NCBI RefSeq assembly: GCF_004843725.1
Contig: NZ_CP039451.1
Span: 2,359,501-2,423,500 of the forward strand
DNA length: 64,000 bases
Direction: 5' to 3'
Origin: Psychroserpens sp. NJDZ02
GTDB taxonomy: Bacteria; Bacteroidota; Bacteroidia; Flavobacteriales; Flavobacteriaceae
Shown: piece by piece, positions 62,913-64,000 of the stretch
Numbering within the stretch: position 1 is the first letter of the stretch
Layout: every line of letters starts with the position of its first letter
The notes under the pieces: generated by a model
The model's database searches: none
What the model saw: the letters and a program-made list of their open reading frames with translations, nothing else
What the model was told of the DNA's origin: nothing
Made by a program: the position numbers and the translations under genes

Positions 62913-63564
62913 TTATAATGGAAATTTTTTCATGTAATCCATTGCTTTTAATTTTACAGTATTTTTATTATTAGCCGCAATATTGGCTGGTAACATTTCT
63001 CCATCAGAAAATACAACATTCCCATTTACGTCTGTTTTAAAGACGGAACCTGCGCTTACTCCTTTTCCTACTAGTGCATAAACATTCCCCTTTCCAATCT
63101 TTTCTTAAAATTTTTGAGCAAAAGATTTTTTTGGATCTTTCATAGGTGGAATTCTATGAACTTGGCTTTCATTCTGAGCTATGTGAACTCCTTTAGGGCT
63201 TAATTGGCCTCCGATATTACAACGCTCAAAGTAAACTGAATATTTTCTGTTTTCACGCCTTTTATTAAAATGGGCTAATACATCTTGGTGATTTTTTTAG
63301 CATACACCTTAATTTTATCAATATTTTCTTTACTAAGTTCCCACTCGTTGGTTACTTCATGCTCCACCTTAAAATACCCGCAAAACACATTCTCATAATC
63401 ACCACTATTGAAAGTGTCATCTTCGTCATCATTTGCTAAAAACCTCGAATAAAAAGCAGTGCTTTTTTTTTAGTAATTTCTATTTCTAAATCTATTTTAG
63501 TATCAAGAGTAAGTTTTAGTTTATTACTAAATTCGGTTTGGGTCTTTAATTTAAAAGGGAATCG
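62913..63564 (-). pseudogene. Toxin-like gene broken by frameshifts and a stop
   Basis: Reading on the minus strand with two frame changes gives one protein of about 215 residues: PFKLKTQTEFSNKLKLTLDT, then after a nine-A run (63463-63471) FYSRFLANDDEDDTFNSGDY, after a seven-A run (63292-63298) NHQDVLAHFNKRRENRKYSV, IGGQLSPKGVHIAQN, then a TAA and finally EKIGKGNVYALVGKG to TAA at 62913. It sits beside the effector island and is probably a former effector or toxin gene. No family is recognised. Confidence 0.65.
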
Positions 63565-63583
63565 TTAATAAAATATGACTTTT

Positions 63584-64000
63584 TTAATTGTTCTTTATGA
63601 TTCTATTTCCCTTAAAAAAAATCTCATTGTCTTTTCCCATAGTTACATCCCATTCAGACTTGTTCTTTCCTACTAAAATAGTTTTAAAACTTTTATAATC
63701 CACGTTTTCTAGTTTTTGTCCATGCCAAAATATTTCCTTTCCAATTCTTAAATAAGGTCCACCTAAAAGCTTGTGGTCATTTTTGTCACCAGCAATAAAT
63801 AATTTTGGAGACATTGAAAATTCATCGGAATAAATGTAAATGTAATTTTTATCCAGATAATAGTTTTCAACTGGGTTTTCTAAGTAGTGCTGATTTAGTA
63901 CTTCTTTTTTATATTCTTCTGTTTTGTTGAGAGATTCAAATGAAGGGAAATCAATAATATTTGCTACATTATTCTTTTTTCCGTTGATATCAATTATATT
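63584..64000 (-). CDS. DKNYY-family protein (partial)
   Basis: The frame is open from the right edge, 138 codons, to TAA at 63584. It contains YYLDKNYIYIYSDEF and repeated D-K-x-x units (GDKNDHKLLGG, then GPYLRIGKEIFWHGQKLEN), the form of the DKNYY family of secreted or surface repeat proteins. The start is beyond the window; the ATG at 63814 is internal. A role as a secreted or immunity protein is possible. Confidence 0.72.
   Translation of the reverse strand, partial: NIIDINGKKNNVANIIDFPSFESLNKTEEYKKEVLNQHYLENPVENYYLDKNYIYIYSDEFSMSPKLFIAGDKNDHKLLGGPYLRIGKEIFWHGQKLENVDYKSFKTILVGKNKSEWDVTMGKDNEIFFKGNRIIKNN

Noticed and set aside
1..64000. tRNA, rRNA, insertion sequences, prophage
   Set aside because: I saw no rRNA or tRNA-like cloverleaf, transposase, integrase or phage structural gene.

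Overview
The window reads as chromosomal DNA of a marine-type Flavobacteriaceae bacterium (Bacteroidota). Evidence: low GC, Bacteroidota -7 promoter boxes of the form TAnnTTTG, almost no Shine-Dalgarno sequences, an encoded bTHX ribosomal protein, a TssD-type (Bacteroidota Hcp) protein, and flavobacterial housekeeping gene types. Genus cannot be settled from the sequence alone.

Layout. 1-14.8 kb is mostly core genome: an N-formylglutamate amidohydrolase-like / GCS2-like ligase / RimK-like ATP-grasp trio, a GNAT-nitrilase fusion, an M14 peptidase lipoprotein, a SulP transporter, coaD, ddl, a PASTA protein, an RluD-type pseudouridine synthase, yaaA, a 45-codon gene for ribosomal protein bTHX, and a phosphodiester glycosidase. 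A perfect 13-copy GCCTAAT tandem repeat overlaps the coaD stop codon.

14.8-58.5 kb is a long accessory region. It holds a minus operon (17.0-23.5 kb: TPR protein, DUF1266 protein, an unknown 844-aa protein, SMI1/KNR4 protein); a second minus operon (23.7-26.0 kb: adenylosuccinate-synthetase paralogue, vWA protein, coiled-coil protein); a 10-kb plus-strand run (27.3-37.3 kb) of immunity-like families (YwqG/DUF1963, DUF2314-ankyrin, SMI1/KNR4, suppressor-of-fused) that ends in two 2OG-Fe(II) dioxygenase-like proteins, an endonuclease V-like protein and a small protein; three tandem paralogues each with its own promoter and terminator (39.6-42.2 kb); a 1666-aa DUF4132/YehI-type protein; two large leucine-rich-repeat proteins; and a response regulator/TPR histidine kinase pair (55.7-58.3 kb).

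The main discovery is regulatory. A 16-bp dyad, best form TCACTGAATTCAGTGA, lies 22 bp upstream of a TAnnTTTG-like -7 box in front of most of these operons, on both strands, and also in front of the histidine kinase gene itself. I infer that the two-component system drives the locus and its own expression as one regulon. The function is unknown. Large repeat scaffolds, a PurA paralogue, a vWA protein, immunity-like families and nucleic-acid-repair-like enzymes (EndoV, AlkB-like, UDG-like) suggest a stress or conflict system.

58.5-64 kb is a type VI secretion effector island on the minus strand: a TssD/Hcp-like carrier, a 621-aa alpha/beta-hydrolase effector candidate, three-helix membrane proteins likely to be immunity proteins, decayed copies of effector tips and immunity genes, a lipoprotein, a heavily frameshifted pseudogene, and a DKNYY-type protein cut by the window end. 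Several genes are broken at A/T homopolymers, so either phase variation, decay or base-calling error must be considered.
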